Assembly (NCBI GenBank): GCA_946405045.1
Contig: CAMJFV010000158.1
Location: 1-5,494, forward strand
Origin: an uncultured Bacteroidales bacterium
GTDB taxonomy: Bacteria; Bacteroidota; Bacteroidia; Bacteroidales; Paludibacteraceae
Reading direction: 5' to 3'
DNA: 5,494 nucleotides
Below, in pieces: positions 4,937 through 5,494 of this stretch. The notes beneath the pieces are model-generated. The model ran no database searches. It was not told the DNA's origin and saw only the letters and a program-made list of their open reading frames with translations. The position numbers were made by a program, and so were the translations under genes. Numbering within the stretch: position 1 is the stretch's first letter; each line of letters starts with the position of its first letter.

Positions 4937-5494
4937 TTATACTTTCTTGCAATTCAAAACAACAGATATATCCTTGAATTTTTCTTCGGCGGCATAATTG
5001 TTTAGAAGAGAGACTGATTTTACATCAGAAGTCTCTGTATTCAACACAAAAATTGATTTGTCCATAAGTTTTCCAATCAATACTGTTGCCGATTCTTCCA
5101 CGGATGTTGGACAATTGACAACAACAATGTCAAAACCTGCTTTCATGAAAGCAATAAGAGTCTGCAACTTGTTTTCATTTAGCAAATCGGAAGGATTTGA
5201 CGGGATACTTCCTGCAGGCATAACGAATAAATTCTCATCATTTTTGCTTTGATGAATGTAATTCTGCCAAGAGCCATCTTTTTCTGAAAGATAATCATAT
5301 ACACCCAATTCATTCTTATCAAGAATGGTATGGAGCATCTTATCATCTTCATCAAAGTTAATTAATGCAACTCTTTTTTGCTTCAATGCAAACACTTTAG
5401 CCAAGTTAACCGCCACATAACTCTTTCCGCTATTAGCGTGAAGATCCGTAAGCATCACCGTCTTTGTATCATCCTCGAAACTTGATTCCAAATA
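4937..5494 (-). CDS. Wzc/BY-kinase-like P-loop ATPase, C-terminal part, probably catalytically degenerate
   Basis: This is the cytoplasmic ATPase half of a capsule/exopolysaccharide co-polymerase-type protein (Wzc, CapB, EpsB family), which controls chain length and export by cycling ATP binding and tyrosine phosphorylation. The frame is open at the right edge; the TTG at 5491 is internal, so the membrane-anchored Wzz half, if present, is outside. Counting from 5491, Walker A is HANSGKSYVAVNLA (residues 18-31, K23). The Walker A' position reads VALINFDED (41-49). The family element LFVMPAGSIPSNPSDLL lies at 88-104. Walker B reads DIVVVNCPTS (121-130). Canonical kinases have LIDxD and IIDxPP; here Asn45 and Asn126 replace the key Asp residues. 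The protein stops at LNCKKV, where the Tyr-rich tail normally begins, so it has no tyrosine cluster. Neighbour context (FemAB-like gene downstream) fits a polysaccharide locus. A MinD/ParA-like relative is a less likely alternative. Confidence 0.8.
   Translation of the reverse strand, partial: YLESSFEDDTKTVMLTDLHANSGKSYVAVNLAKVFALKQKRVALINFDEDDKMLHTILDKNELGVYDYLSEKDGSWQNYIHQSKNDENLFVMPAGSIPSNPSDLLNENKLQTLIAFMKAGFDIVVVNCPTSVEESATVLIGKLMDKSIFVLNTETSDVKSVSLLNNYAAEEKFKDISVVLNCKKV

Overview
The window looks like a chromosomal segment of a Bacteroidales bacterium (Bacteroides, Phocaeicola, Prevotella or a close relative). The reasons are an RpoN with a long acidic linker, two small type II signal-peptide lipoproteins (one with GLUG repeats, one with a CAP domain), a capsule-type tyrosine-kinase-like ATPase with the Bacteroidetes form of the Walker A loop, AT-rich start regions without Shine-Dalgarno sequences, and a base composition that becomes clearly AT-richer from left to right.

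Layout. Bases 3-1340 (+) hold most of rpoN (sigma-54), open at the left edge. Five bases later, 1346-2023 (+) encodes a multi-pass membrane protein of unknown function, almost certainly cotranscribed with rpoN. Then come two predicted lipoproteins on the same strand: a GLUG-repeat protein (2059-2871) and a CAP/SCP-like protein (2942-3553), separated by a good intrinsic terminator (2892-2926). Bases 3554-3829 hold no intact gene, but the minus strand has a protein-like reading interrupted by stops, perhaps a gene remnant. On the minus strand, 3830-4678 encodes a FemAB-like/GNAT-fold protein of the type found in Bacteroides surface-polysaccharide loci. Upstream of it, 4937-5494 (-) is the C-terminal part of a Wzc/BY-kinase-like P-loop ATPase that runs off the right edge.

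How the parts may fit. The left part is a housekeeping sigma-factor block. The two lipoproteins are probably envelope proteins and could face the periplasm or the cell surface. The right part reads leftward and looks like the end of a capsule or exopolysaccharide locus: chain-length/export ATPase, then a transferase that could decorate a glycan. Two points stand out. The ATPase appears catalytically degenerate, with Asn in place of Asp in both Walker A' and Walker B and no C-terminal tyrosine cluster. The 258-base gap between it and the transferase carries a compact series of four inverted repeats that no gene explains. I did not find a complete known defence, CRISPR, toxin-antitoxin or mobile system here.
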